DNA of 12,955 nucleotides. Source: Prevotellaceae bacterium. Lineage in GTDB: Bacteria; Bacteroidota; Bacteroidia; Bacteroidales; UBA932. The position numbers and the translations under genes are program-made. The notes beneath the pieces were generated by a model. It ran no database searches. It saw only the letters and a list, made by a program, of their open reading frames with translations, and was not told the DNA's origin. Positions 6,942 through 12,955 of the stretch are shown here, piece after piece (positions within the stretch are counted from its first letter, which is position 1; each line of letters starts with the position of its first letter). The stretch is taken from contig JAITKY010000090.1 in NCBI GenBank assembly GCA_031278135.1, positions 1 to 12,955 of the forward strand. The letters are read 5' to 3'.

Positions 6942-8000
6942 TTATTCGTTTCTTTTCGTCACATAGCGTGCAAGGCTGATTAATGACTGTTTTGCAGGAG
7001 AATCGTCGAGGATCGAAATCATATCAATCGCTTTTTCGACGTATTTTTCTGCAACAGAGGTGGCGTAAGTCAAACCATCGTTTTCGAGGACAAAATCTCT
7101 GACTGTCGAAATGTATTTCCGGTCTGTCGATGAATGTTTTACGCATTTGAGGATTTCTTTTTGCCGTTTATTGTCCACTTGTTTCAGAGCGTAAATCAAC
7201 GGTAGAGTGATTTTATTCTCAACTACGTCGTTACCTGTGGGTTTGCCGAGCAAATTTGTTTTTTCGTAATCGAAAATGTCGTCTTTTATCTGGAAAGCCA
7301 TTCCGACATTTTCGCCGATACGGTACATTGTTTCAGCAAGATGCGAGGCTCCCGACGATTTGGCTCCGACTTCCATCGAGGCGCCAATTAAAACGGCTGT
7401 TTTTTTCCGTATAATCTCGAAATAAATCTCTTCGGTCGTATCCAGAGCAATAGATTTTTCGATTTGAATCATCTCGCCTACGCTCATTTCGGCTATAGGA
7501 TACGACATAATATTCATGAAATCAAACATCTGATATTCCGTAATCAACACAAGCGCCTTTGCCATAAGATAATCGCCGGCGAGTACGGCAATGCGCGAAG
7601 TCCATTCGGCATTGACCGATTTGTTTCCTCTGCGCTGGTCCGAGCGATCAACAACATCGTCGTGTACAATCGAGGCAGTGTGAACCATTTCGATAGCCGC
7701 CGTCCCAGCAAAAGTCTTGTCATTAATAAACGGTTCTGAAGGCGCCGACGCCATAGCCGAAAGAAAAACACAAGCAGGTCGTATCTTTTTGCCATGCCGG
7801 TCGAAAATATATTTTATCACTTCGTTTAGTAACGGAGAATCAGAGAATAAACTCTTACGAAAAAACGTCTCAAATTTATTTAACGCATCTCTAACTTCTT
7901 TCGGAAAAGAATTGTAAACATCGGGACATCTTTTGTTCGTCCCCGATTCGACCCTCTTTGTATTTCCCTTCATCGCTTGAATTTGAATGATATCCATCAT
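6942..8000 (-). CDS. Long-chain all-trans polyprenyl diphosphate synthase
   Basis: The enzyme condenses isopentenyl diphosphate onto an allylic diphosphate to make a long prenyl chain; in this group that is most likely the menaquinone side chain. The 352-residue product has the substrate motif GKKIRP (70-75), the first Asp-rich motif DDVVD (114-118), the second DDIFD (240-244) and TGNDVVENKITLPL (255-268). Residue 109, five before the first Asp motif, is Ala. Small residues there are associated with long-chain products, which argues against a farnesyl diphosphate synthase. The chain is about 25-30 residues longer than typical Bacteroides homologues, mostly in a poorly conserved N-terminus (about 10-35). 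ATG at 8000 and 7997 are adjacent, and MDIIQIQ resembles the usual family start. The gene is monocistronic on the minus strand. Confidence 0.93.
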   Translation of the reverse strand: MMDIIQIQAMKGNTKRVESGTNKRCPDVYNSFPKEVRDALNKFETFFRKSLFSDSPLLNEVIKYIFDRHGKKIRPACVFLSAMASAPSEPFINDKTFAGTAAIEMVHTASIVHDDVVDRSDQRRGNKSVNAEWTSRIAVLAGDYLMAKALVLITEYQMFDFMNIMSYPIAEMSVGEMIQIEKSIALDTTEEIYFEIIRKKTAVLIGASMEVGAKSSGASHLAETMYRIGENVGMAFQIKDDIFDYEKTNLLGKPTGNDVVENKITLPLIYALKQVDNKRQKEILKCVKHSSTDRKYISTVRDFVLENDGLTYATSVAEKYVEKAIDMISILDDSPAKQSLISLARYVTKRNE

Positions 8001-8022
8001 TATTTTCTTTCAAAATAAACTG

Positions 8023-8030
8023 CAAAATTA
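8023..8030 (-). promoter_or_regulatory. -7 promoter element for the polyprenyl synthase gene
   Basis: On the minus strand this reads TAATTTTG, an exact TAnnTTTG match, 22 bases upstream of ATG 8000. Transcription would begin about 10-15 bases before the start codon. No clear -33 element is seen. Confidence 0.45.
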
Positions 8031-8060
8031 GACATTTTTTTTTGATTGACGATTTCTGAT

Positions 8061-8080
8061 CAACGATTGGCAACGATTGG
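8061..8080. repeat. Tandem duplicated 10-mer
   Basis: The 10-mer caacgattgg occurs twice head to tail. A related gacgattt lies just upstream at 8048-8055. It lies near the expected -33 region of the polyprenyl synthase promoter, but no regulatory role can be shown. Confidence 0.55.
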
Positions 8081-8115
8081 CTTTTTCTTTTTTTCTTCAG
8101 CCATTTTCGATTGTC

Positions 8116-8207
8116 GTACCGAGGAGGTCGATCGCTGCGCACCGAGGAGGTCGGTCGCTACGCACCGAAGGAGCTAATCGCTACGCACCGAAGGAGCTGT
8201 TTGATAC
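8116..8207. repeat. Four tandem copies of a 23-bp repeat
   Basis: Units at 8116-8138, 8139-8161, 8162-8184 and 8185-8207 follow the pattern g(c/t)accga(a/g)gag(c/g)t, a variable tcg-type core, then gctac or gctgc. Units 1-2 carry accgaggaggtcg and units 3-4 carry accgaaggagct, so the array has diverged in pairs. The last unit is the most degraded at its 3' end. Within unit 2, accga and tcggt can pair around a 5-base loop. It is more GC-rich than the surrounding intergenic DNA. There are no spacers, so it is not a CRISPR array; it behaves like an intergenic minisatellite. Confidence 0.85.
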
Positions 8208-8280
8208 TCGTCTGGCTGTGGTTATGGATGCCGATACTGCTACCGAAGCCAACCTGAATACTCAAGGAAAAGGGATATGA
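8194..8280 (+). pseudogene. Possible 3' remnant of an unidentified gene
   Basis: From the last 23-bp repeat to a TGA stop, one plus-strand frame reads like ordinary coding sequence. Twenty-eight codons give a tail containing LFDTRLAVVMDADTATEA and ending QGKGI. Composition and codons (GCC, ACC, CTG, GAA) resemble real genes here rather than the AT-rich intergenic DNA. Upstream, the same frame runs into the tandem repeats, whose 23-bp period cannot preserve a frame. I do not recognise the family. It may be a gene end left after repeat insertion or deletion, or a chance frame. Confidence 0.25.
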
Positions 8281-8386
8281 TTAGGTAAAACTTTTTGTTA
8301 ATCCTATTTTGGTTGTAAAGTACTGTATTATTTTCGAACTGCCAAAAAATCCAAAAAAATGTCGAAAAACGTATTTTGGCGAGTGA

Positions 8387-8431
8387 TTTTTGTCGAAAAA
8401 CCGGCAAAAACTGCTGGTGTCTCGACAAAAA
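8387..8431. other. Strong two-part stem-loop in the intergenic region
   Basis: A perfect 10-bp outer stem (TTTTTGTCGA at 8387-8396 with TCGACAAAAA at 8422-8431) encloses a symmetric 4x4 internal loop and a 5-bp inner stem (CCGGC 8401-8405 with GCTGG 8413-8417, one G-U) with a 7-base loop. No T-run follows on either strand outside the stem, so it is a poor intrinsic terminator. A direct repeat gtcgaaaaac occurs at 8361-8370 and 8392-8401. The remaining sequence from 8281 to 8511 is AT-rich and I see no gene in it. Confidence 0.5.
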
Positions 8432-8511
8432 AATGACGATTGTTTTATGTCTTATAATCAGATGTTAAGAATTGCTAAAATGACTTAATTGGATAGGAAA
8501 GTACAATATTT

Positions 8512-8543
8512 TTTGTGGTATCCGGAAAAAAGTCATATTTTTG
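8512..8543 (+). promoter_or_regulatory. Promoter of the pepP-rseC-rnfBC operon
   Basis: A TTTG -33 element (8512-8515) is separated by 20 bases from TATTTTTG (8536-8543), matching both Bacteroidota promoter elements with the usual spacing. Transcription would begin near 8549-8552, about 20 bases before the pepP ATG. This is the best-formed promoter in the window, and its location argues against the upstream TTG start at 8489. Confidence 0.6.
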
Positions 8544-8569
8544 GGGAAAAAATAATCGTAATTTGTATT

Positions 8570-9961
8570 ATGTTTAAGACAGATATATACACCAATAGAC
8601 GAAGCGCACTTAGAAGCCTGATACCATCGGGCGTAGTGTTGTTTTTGGGGCATGTTGAATCCCCAGTGAACTATGCCGGAAATACTTACCGGTTCAGGCA
8701 AGACAGTAATTTTCTGTATTTTTTCGGGCTTAATTTGCCGCAACTTGCCGGCGTTATCGATATCGAAGAAGGCACAGACTGTATTTACGGCAACGACCCC
8801 GATATCGAAGATATTATTTGGACAGGCAACCTCCCGTCGATGGAACATCTTGCGGCTCAGGCGGGAATCATTTCCGTGTCGCCGTACAGGGATTTAAGAA
8901 TCAAGCTGATGTCGGCAATCAGGAAAGGGCGTAAAATACATTTTACCCCACCCTATCGCGGCGACAGCAAAATTATGTTGTCGGATTTGTTGGGCTTACG
9001 AATCGGAGAATTAGATAATTACTCGTCAAAACAACTGATTAAGTCGATCGTTAAACTTCGTTCCGAAAAAGAGCCTTGCGAAATCGAAGAAATCGAGAGA
9101 GCCTGCGACATAGGATACGAAATGCATACCCTCGCGATGCGGCTGTGTCGTCCTGGAATCTTTGAGTATCATATTACCGGCGCAATGGAAGGAATTGCTG
9201 GCGCAGCAAACGGAATGACTTCCTTTCCGAGCATACAGTCCCAAAATTCGGAGATATTGCACAACCACAATCACAACAATATCCTCCAATCCGGGAAAAT
9301 GCTTGTAACCGACGCTGGAGCAGAAACTTACAGATGTTACGCATCCGACTTTACACGGACAATTCCCGTCAATGGCAAATTCACCGCCAAACAGTTGGAA
9401 ATCTACAACATCGTTTTGGCAGCAAACAATCTTGCACAGGAAATTGCGAAACCCGAAAAGTTTTATTACGATGTACATATTGCTGCTGCTAAGGTCATTA
9501 CCGAAGGATTGAAAAGCGCCGGTCTGATGAAGGGCAACGTCGATGACGCCGTTCAATGCGGAGCGCACGCCCTGTTTTTTCCTCATGGACTTGGGCACAT
9601 GATGGGACTCGACGTGCATGATATGGAAGATCTTGGCGAAAAATATGTCGGGTATGACGATGAAATACAGCGTTCGACACAGTTCGGAACGGCAAATCTG
9701 CGTTTGGGACGACGACTGAAAAAGAATTTTGTTCTGACCGTCGAACCCGGGATATATTTTATTCCGGCACTGATTTCGAAATGGAAATCGGAAAAAATAA
9801 ACAGTTCGTTCATCAATTTTCAGAAAGTTAACGAATATCTTGATTTCGGAGGTATTCGTCTGGAAGATAATATAGTTATAACGGATGAAGGTTGCCGGCG
9901 TCTGGGTAAAAGGCGAATCCCTATAACGAAAGAAGAAGTCGAAGAAGAAATGAGTAAATAA
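8570..9961 (+). CDS. pepP: Xaa-Pro aminopeptidase (aminopeptidase P, M24B family)
   Basis: This metallopeptidase removes an N-terminal residue preceding proline. From ATG 8570 the protein has 463 residues. An in-frame TTG at 8489 would add 27 residues, but the predicted promoter lies inside that extension, and the ATG start leads directly into the family N-terminal domain. Residues about 8-140 are the AMP_N domain (FRQDSNFLYFFGL). Residues about 172-440 are the pita-bread catalytic domain. All five dinuclear metal ligands are visible: Asp248 (TDAGAE), Asp260 (SDFTRT), His343 (HGLGH), Glu392 (VEPGIYF) and Glu432 (RLEDN). His339 is the expected catalytic histidine. There is no signal peptide, so it is cytoplasmic. 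It is the first gene of the operon, 14 bases before rseC. No functional link to the Rnf genes is evident, so co-transcription may be incidental. Confidence 0.94.
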   Translation: MFKTDIYTNRRSALRSLIPSGVVLFLGHVESPVNYAGNTYRFRQDSNFLYFFGLNLPQLAGVIDIEEGTDCIYGNDPDIEDIIWTGNLPSMEHLAAQAGIISVSPYRDLRIKLMSAIRKGRKIHFTPPYRGDSKIMLSDLLGLRIGELDNYSSKQLIKSIVKLRSEKEPCEIEEIERACDIGYEMHTLAMRLCRPGIFEYHITGAMEGIAGAANGMTSFPSIQSQNSEILHNHNHNNILQSGKMLVTDAGAETYRCYASDFTRTIPVNGKFTAKQLEIYNIVLAANNLAQEIAKPEKFYYDVHIAAAKVITEGLKSAGLMKGNVDDAVQCGAHALFFPHGLGHMMGLDVHDMEDLGEKYVGYDDEIQRSTQFGTANLRLGRRLKKNFVLTVEPGIYFIPALISKWKSEKINSSFINFQKVNEYLDFGGIRLEDNIVITDEGCRRLGKRRIPITKEEVEEEMSK

Positions 9962-9975
9962 ACTGTTTGGTCACA

Positions 9976-10401
9976 ATGAATGGAAATGTTTCTTGTATAA
10001 GTCGTTCGGGGATTGTTTCGGAAATCACAGTCGAAAATATTACAGTCAATATCATCAGCGTATCAGCGTGTTCGGAATGTCGCGCCAAAGAGATGTGTTC
10101 TGCATTTGAACGTCGCGAAAAGATTGTCTTCGTACCAAATACAGGTCAGGACATACAGTGTGGCGATAAAGTTAATGTAATGATAAATATAAGTATGGGA
10201 ATTAAGGCGGTTCTGCTGGCATATTTTATGCCGGTTATAATTGTCGTGGCGATGCTTTTGTTTCTGCTCGAAGCAAAAACAGGAGAGTTTTATGCAGGCG
10301 TAATATCATTGATATCGCTTGTGGGATATTATTTTGTGATATATTTAGTTCGAAAAAAACTAAAAAAACAATTTTCTTTTTATATCGAAAAAGCAGGCTG
10401 A
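9976..10401 (+). CDS. rseC: RseC-family membrane protein (SoxR-reducing-system/Rnf-associated)
   Basis: RseC-family proteins occur next to rnf genes; in E. coli the family works with the Rnf-like complex that re-reduces SoxR. The 141-residue product begins at ATG 9976; a TTG at 9967 would add only three residues. The N-terminal soluble part holds CSECRAKEMC (Cys32, 35, 41), the typical C-x2-C-x5-C pattern. This is followed by a GDKVNVMI segment and two predicted membrane helices (about 76-98 and 105-125), then a basic C-terminus. The gene is 14 bases after pepP and 5 bases before rnfB, so it is clearly part of this operon. SoxR itself is generally absent in Bacteroidota, so here the protein more likely serves the Rnf complex directly; that is inference. 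Confidence 0.9.
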   Translation: MNGNVSCISRSGIVSEITVENITVNIISVSACSECRAKEMCSAFERREKIVFVPNTGQDIQCGDKVNVMINISMGIKAVLLAYFMPVIIVVAMLLFLLEAKTGEFYAGVISLISLVGYYFVIYLVRKKLKKQFSFYIEKAG

Positions 10402-10406
10402 AATTA

Positions 10407-11249
10407 ATGGATACAATCATTTTCACAGTATTGGTTTTGAGCGTTCTGGGAGTTTTGCTGGCAGTAATTCTTTATTTTGTTGCTCAAAAGTTTAAAGTAT
10501 TCGAAGATCCCCGTATCGACGAAATTGTCGAAATCCTTCCGGGCGCTAACTGCGGCGGATGCGGTTATGCCGGATGCCGGGCTTTTGCGGAAGCATTAGT
10601 CAAAAACGATGATATTTCGACATTGCTCTGTCCTGTCGGCGGCAGCAATGTAATGAACAAATCGGCTGAACATCTGGGAAAAACAGCCTCAGTCAAAGAC
10701 CCTTTGATTGCGGTGGTTCGTTGCGCCGGATCGTGCAAAGTGCGACCAAAAACAAACGAGTTCGAGGGCGCTAAATCCTGCGCCGTGATGTCAACGACCT
10801 ATTCGGGCGACACGGGTTGCAGTTTCGGCTGTCTTGGACAGGGCGACTGTGTGGTCTCCTGCGGTTTCGATGCAATTCGTATCAATCCCGAAACGCTGTT
10901 GCCCGAAGTCGATGAAGAAAAATGCACGGCTTGTAGCTCCTGCGTTAAAGCTTGTCCGAAATTTATTATCGAACTGAGAAAAAAAGGTCCTAAAAACAGA
11001 CGGATCTATGTTTCTTGCGTCAATAAAGACAAGGGCGGCGTGGCAAAAAAATCGTGCGGAGCGGCGTGTATCGGCTGTATAAAGTGCCAGAAAGTCTGCA
11101 CTTTCGACGCAATAACCATAGCCAACAATCTGGCTTATATCGACAATGCAAAATGCCGTCTGTGTCGCAAATGCGTCGCCGAATGTCCTGCAAATGCAAT
11201 ATGGGAGTTAAATTTTCCCCCTCGAAAACAGGAAATTAAAACGGAATGA
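10407..11249 (+). CDS. rnfB: Rnf electron transport complex subunit B (multi-cluster ferredoxin)
   Basis: RnfB accepts electrons from reduced ferredoxin and passes them through the ion-pumping Rnf complex towards NAD+. The 280-residue product is longer than the E. coli form (about 190). An N-terminal membrane helix (about 4-25) is followed by the [4Fe-4S] domain GANCGGCGYAGC (Cys49, 52, 57) with Cys75. A Cys-rich stretch (Cys138, 142, 148, 152) follows. Then come three ferredoxin-type motifs: Cys173/176/179/183, Cys221/224/227/231 and Cys250/253/256/260. Only the first and third carry the usual Cys-Pro; the second reads VCTFDA. This long architecture is usual in Bacteroidota and clostridia. 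The gene starts 5 bases after rseC, and its stop overlaps the rnfC ATG (ATGA), suggesting translational coupling. Confidence 0.96.
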   Translation: MDTIIFTVLVLSVLGVLLAVILYFVAQKFKVFEDPRIDEIVEILPGANCGGCGYAGCRAFAEALVKNDDISTLLCPVGGSNVMNKSAEHLGKTASVKDPLIAVVRCAGSCKVRPKTNEFEGAKSCAVMSTTYSGDTGCSFGCLGQGDCVVSCGFDAIRINPETLLPEVDEEKCTACSSCVKACPKFIIELRKKGPKNRRIYVSCVNKDKGGVAKKSCGAACIGCIKCQKVCTFDAITIANNLAYIDNAKCRLCRKCVAECPANAIWELNFPPRKQEIKTE

Positions 11250-12598
11250 ATTTTAGATTTATGAGTATGAAGATTAAAACATTTAAACACGGGGGAATAC
11301 ATCCCGACGACAATAAAATATCCGCCGAATCGGCTATCGAAACCGTGACACCCGAAGGTATTGTGCAAATATTTCTTTCACAGCATATTGGCGCTCCGGC
11401 GACATCGGTTGTGGCTAAGGGCGATAAAGTGAAAACCGGTCAGTTGATTGCGAAAGCGACGGGGTTTGTTTCGGCAAATATCCATTCGTCGGTGTCGGGA
11501 ACGGTTAGGAGCATCGACCTTGTTGCCGACCATCTGGGAATCAAAAAAGAAGCGATAACAATAAATGTCGAAAACGATGAATGGCAGGAAGATATCGATC
11601 GTTCGGACGATATTGTGAGAGAAATAAAACTGACGGCAGAAGAGATATTGAAGAAAGTCGCCGATTCGGGATTGGTCGGTCTTGGCGGAGCGGCTTTTCC
11701 TTCGCATGTCAAACTGTCTGTTCCTCCGGGTAAAAAGGCTGAATGTCTGATTATAAACGCCGCCGAATGTGAACCGTATCTCACTTCCGACTACCGGGTG
11801 ATGATGGAGCATACAGAAGAGTTAATGATTGGCGTTCAGATACTAAAGAAGGCAACAGGCGTGCCGGTCGCATACATCGGCGTCGAAGTCAATAAGCCGG
11901 AAGCAATCAAAAAATTAAACGCCCTGACATCCGAATATAAAGGTATCACGATAGTTCCACTTAAGAAAAAATATCCTCAAGGAGGTGAAAAACAGTTAAT
12001 TAAGGCTGTAATAAACCGTGAAGTTTCGTCGGGCGGTTTGCCTGTCGATGTGGGCGCAATCGTTCATAATGTGGGGACTGCGTTTTCGGTGTATGAGGCT
12101 GTTCAGAAAAACAAACCTCTAATCGACAATATCGTAACCGTCACAGGAAAAAATATTCCCGTCCAAAAAAATCTGCTCGTAAGGGTAGGAACTCCTGTTT
12201 CCAAACTTCTGGACATCGTCGGAGGAATACCGGAAACGACAGGTAAAGTGATATTTGGCGGACCAATGATGGGAAAAGCGGCAAGTAATCCAAACGCTCC
12301 AACGCAAAAAAGTACATCGGCAATACTGCTGATGCCCGACGAAGAATCGCATCGTGGAAAACCATCATCCTGTATTCGTTGCGCCCGTTGTGTTGCCGTC
12401 TGTACGATGAATCTGGAACCGTATCTGCTTAAACGACTGTCGGAACGCAAAATGTTCGAAGAATCGGAAAAAAACAGCGCTCACGACTGTATCGAATGTG
12501 GAAGCTGCGTTTATACCTGTCCCGCAAATATTCCTCTACTCGACTATATTCGTCTGAGTAAGGTAGAAGTCCTGAAAATGAAGAGAAACAGAAAATAG
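11246..12598 (+). CDS. rnfC: Rnf electron transport complex subunit C (NADH-binding)
   Basis: RnfC is the peripheral, NADH-oxidising/NAD+-reducing subunit of the Rnf complex, resembling the 51-kDa flavoprotein of complex I. The 450-residue length matches Bacteroides homologues. Motifs are HGGIHP near the start, the SLBB/barrel-like region about 40-90, the nucleotide/FMN-binding GLGGAAFP (145-152), NAAECEPYLTSD (171-182), PQGGEKQL (244-251) and the GGPMMG segment (338-343). Two [4Fe-4S] motifs follow: Cys376/379/382/386 and Cys415/418/421/425, the latter with Cys-Pro. ATG 11246 overlaps the rnfB stop; family alignments favour ATG 11267 (MKIKTFKHGGIHP), so the first seven residues may not be used. 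The C-terminus is complete. The usual rnfD, G, E and A do not begin in the remaining 357 bases. Confidence 0.96.
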   Translation: MNFRFMSMKIKTFKHGGIHPDDNKISAESAIETVTPEGIVQIFLSQHIGAPATSVVAKGDKVKTGQLIAKATGFVSANIHSSVSGTVRSIDLVADHLGIKKEAITINVENDEWQEDIDRSDDIVREIKLTAEEILKKVADSGLVGLGGAAFPSHVKLSVPPGKKAECLIINAAECEPYLTSDYRVMMEHTEELMIGVQILKKATGVPVAYIGVEVNKPEAIKKLNALTSEYKGITIVPLKKKYPQGGEKQLIKAVINREVSSGGLPVDVGAIVHNVGTAFSVYEAVQKNKPLIDNIVTVTGKNIPVQKNLLVRVGTPVSKLLDIVGGIPETTGKVIFGGPMMGKAASNPNAPTQKSTSAILLMPDEESHRGKPSSCIRCARCVAVCTMNLEPYLLKRLSERKMFEESEKNSAHDCIECGSCVYTCPANIPLLDYIRLSKVEVLKMKRNRK

Positions 12599-12630
12599 TT
12601 AACGTATTATGCTCAAAAGAAAATGGTGCA

Positions 12631-12661
12631 TTTCAAATCGTCGCAAAAGTATTACTTTTGC
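12631..12661 (+). promoter_or_regulatory. Promoter overlapped by a perfect 19-bp palindrome
   Basis: TACTTTTG (12653-12660) is an exact TAnnTTTG -7 match, with a -33-like TTTC at 12631-12634, 18 bases upstream. The -7 element forms the right arm of a perfect inverted repeat at 12643-12661: gcaaaagta, one central base, tacttttgc. The palindrome begins 45 bases after the rnfC stop. It could be an operator over the promoter, an rnfC transcript-end hairpin, or a mobile-element end. Confidence 0.45.
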
Positions 12662-12686
12662 AAAAAATATTAAACATTAGTAAGAT

Positions 12687-12752
12687 ATGACAAAAGCAGA
12701 ATATTTGGCTATAGCAGCCAGTCGTTATGAAGAGTTAGAAGCGCTAAAATAG
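12687..12752 (+). pseudogene. 21-codon ORF, possible N-terminal remnant of a transposase
   Basis: ATG 12687 to TAG 12752 encodes a 21-residue peptide beginning MTKAEYLAIAASRYEELEAL. It has its own promoter about 26 bases upstream. The sequence looks like a natural amphipathic helix rather than chance translation, and it recalls the start of some Bacteroidota transposases; that resemblance is from memory and unverified. The frame stops where a much longer protein would be expected to continue, and the following AT-rich DNA shows no continuation in another frame. It is either a truncated remnant of an insertion element or a genuine very small gene. Confidence 0.35.
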
Positions 12753-12783
12753 TAAAAATAACAAACAGTATTTTAGTATTTTA
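12745..12783 (+). terminator. AT-rich hairpin at the end of the 21-codon ORF
   Basis: The arm at 12745-12760 (taaaatagtaaaaata) pairs with 12769-12783 (tattttagtatttta) with one mismatch and one bulge, around a short loop. It overlaps the ORF's stop codon. It lacks a GC-rich stem and a following long T-run, so termination activity is uncertain. Confidence 0.3.
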
Positions 12784-12793
12784 CTCATAATTA

Positions 12794-12853
12794 TCAAAAT
12801 TTTTTAGCCCCTATTATTTTTCCTTTTTCAATAAAAACGGTGGTGTCCTTGTT
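12794..12853 (-). pseudogene. Short coding-like fragment, minus strand
   Basis: One minus-strand frame reads NKDTTVFIEKGKIIGAKKF and then TGA, preceded by an in-frame TAA. It is protein-like and lies just downstream, on the same strand, of the partial frame at 12880-12955. The two could be parts of one degraded gene end separated by a stop codon and a frameshift. The DNA is very AT-rich, so chance cannot be excluded. The family is not recognised. Confidence 0.22.
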
Positions 12854-12879
12854 TTATTGTTATATCTGTTTTTATAAAT

Positions 12880-12955
12880 CTATATATGCCAATATTTTAC
12901 ATTTTTCACGCCTGTGTTTTCATCAATTTTTATATCCATATTGACAAAATAATTG
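12880..12955 (-). CDS. Possible C-terminal end of an unidentified gene entering from beyond the window
   Basis: A minus-strand frame is open from the window edge to a TAG at 12880-12882 and reads NYFVNMDIKIDENTGVKNVK, then YWHI. An internal ATG lies at 12937-12939. The mix of charged and aromatic residues looks coding, and it would be a convergent neighbour of rnfC. I do not recognise it, and with only 24 visible residues the call is weak. The rest of 12784-12879 holds only the fragment described at 12794-12853. Confidence 0.25.
   Translation of the reverse strand, partial: NYFVNMDIKIDENTGVKNVKYWHI

Noticed and set aside
8116..8207. CRISPR-like array
   Set aside because: The 23-bp units are directly adjacent with no spacers, and no cas genes are present.
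8077..8280. A 67-codon plus-strand ORF spanning the tandem repeats
   Set aside because: Its middle is translated 23-bp repeats, which cannot keep a protein frame, and its start is poly-pyrimidine intergenic DNA. Only the last 28 codons look possibly coding, and these are listed as a remnant.
8387..8431. Intrinsic terminator
   Set aside because: No T-run follows the stem on either strand, and no gene ends nearby on either strand.
8489..8569. N-terminal extension of pepP from a TTG start
   Set aside because: The best promoter in the window lies inside this stretch, and family N-termini begin near ATG 8570.
9026..9619. A 197-codon minus-strand ORF inside pepP
   Set aside because: It is antisense to the catalytic domain of pepP, where all metal ligands are intact. 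It has no promoter and its composition is unlike a real protein.

Overview
The window looks like a chromosomal segment of a member of the Bacteroidota, most likely order Bacteroidales. Evidence: several promoters match the Bacteroidota -7 consensus TAnnTTTG, there are few Shine-Dalgarno sequences, and there is a ThrA-type fused aspartokinase/homoserine dehydrogenase. It also has a NigD-like lipoprotein, a Big_5 (SbsA Ig-like) lipoprotein of the Bacteroidota type, and an RseC-RnfB-RnfC order with a long multi-cluster RnfB. Genes are moderately AT-rich and intergenic DNA is very AT-rich. I see no rRNA, tRNA, CRISPR array or intact insertion sequence.

Layout. (1) 1-2694: promoter, a leader containing a small isoleucine-rich ORF and hairpins, then thrA. 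(2) 2729-3226: a secreted-looking PNPOx-like flavin split-barrel protein. It ends convergently to (3) 3368-5923 on the minus strand, an FKBP-type prolyl isomerase lipoprotein followed by an Ig-like lipoprotein. A CGCAAAG-rich inverted repeat lies between the convergent gene ends. (4) 6215-6937: a NigD-like lipoprotein, divergent from the FKBP gene and ending 4 bases from (5) 6942-8000, a long-chain polyprenyl diphosphate synthase on the minus strand. (6) 8001-8569: a long gene-free stretch with four tandem 23-bp repeats, a short gene-like tail and a strong stem-loop, ending in a good promoter. (7) 8570-12598: a tight operon of aminopeptidase P, RseC, RnfB and RnfC. (8) 12599-12955: AT-rich DNA with a 19-bp palindrome over a promoter, a 21-codon ORF that may be a transposase N-terminal remnant, and minus-strand coding fragments at the window edge.

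How the parts work together. ThrA supplies homoserine for Thr, Met and Ile synthesis, and its leader suggests translation-coupled control. The polyprenyl synthase probably makes the menaquinone side chain. RseC and RnfB/RnfC belong to the membrane Rnf complex (ferredoxin:NAD+ oxidoreductase). The usual rnfD, G, E and A do not follow within the window, so the cluster is interrupted, rearranged or continues beyond the edge. The lipoproteins and the exported split-barrel protein point to envelope functions.

I found no clearly new multi-gene system. The most interesting signals are the thrA leader, the interrupted rnf cluster with a remnant of possible mobile origin, the exported flavin-fold protein, and the structured repeats.
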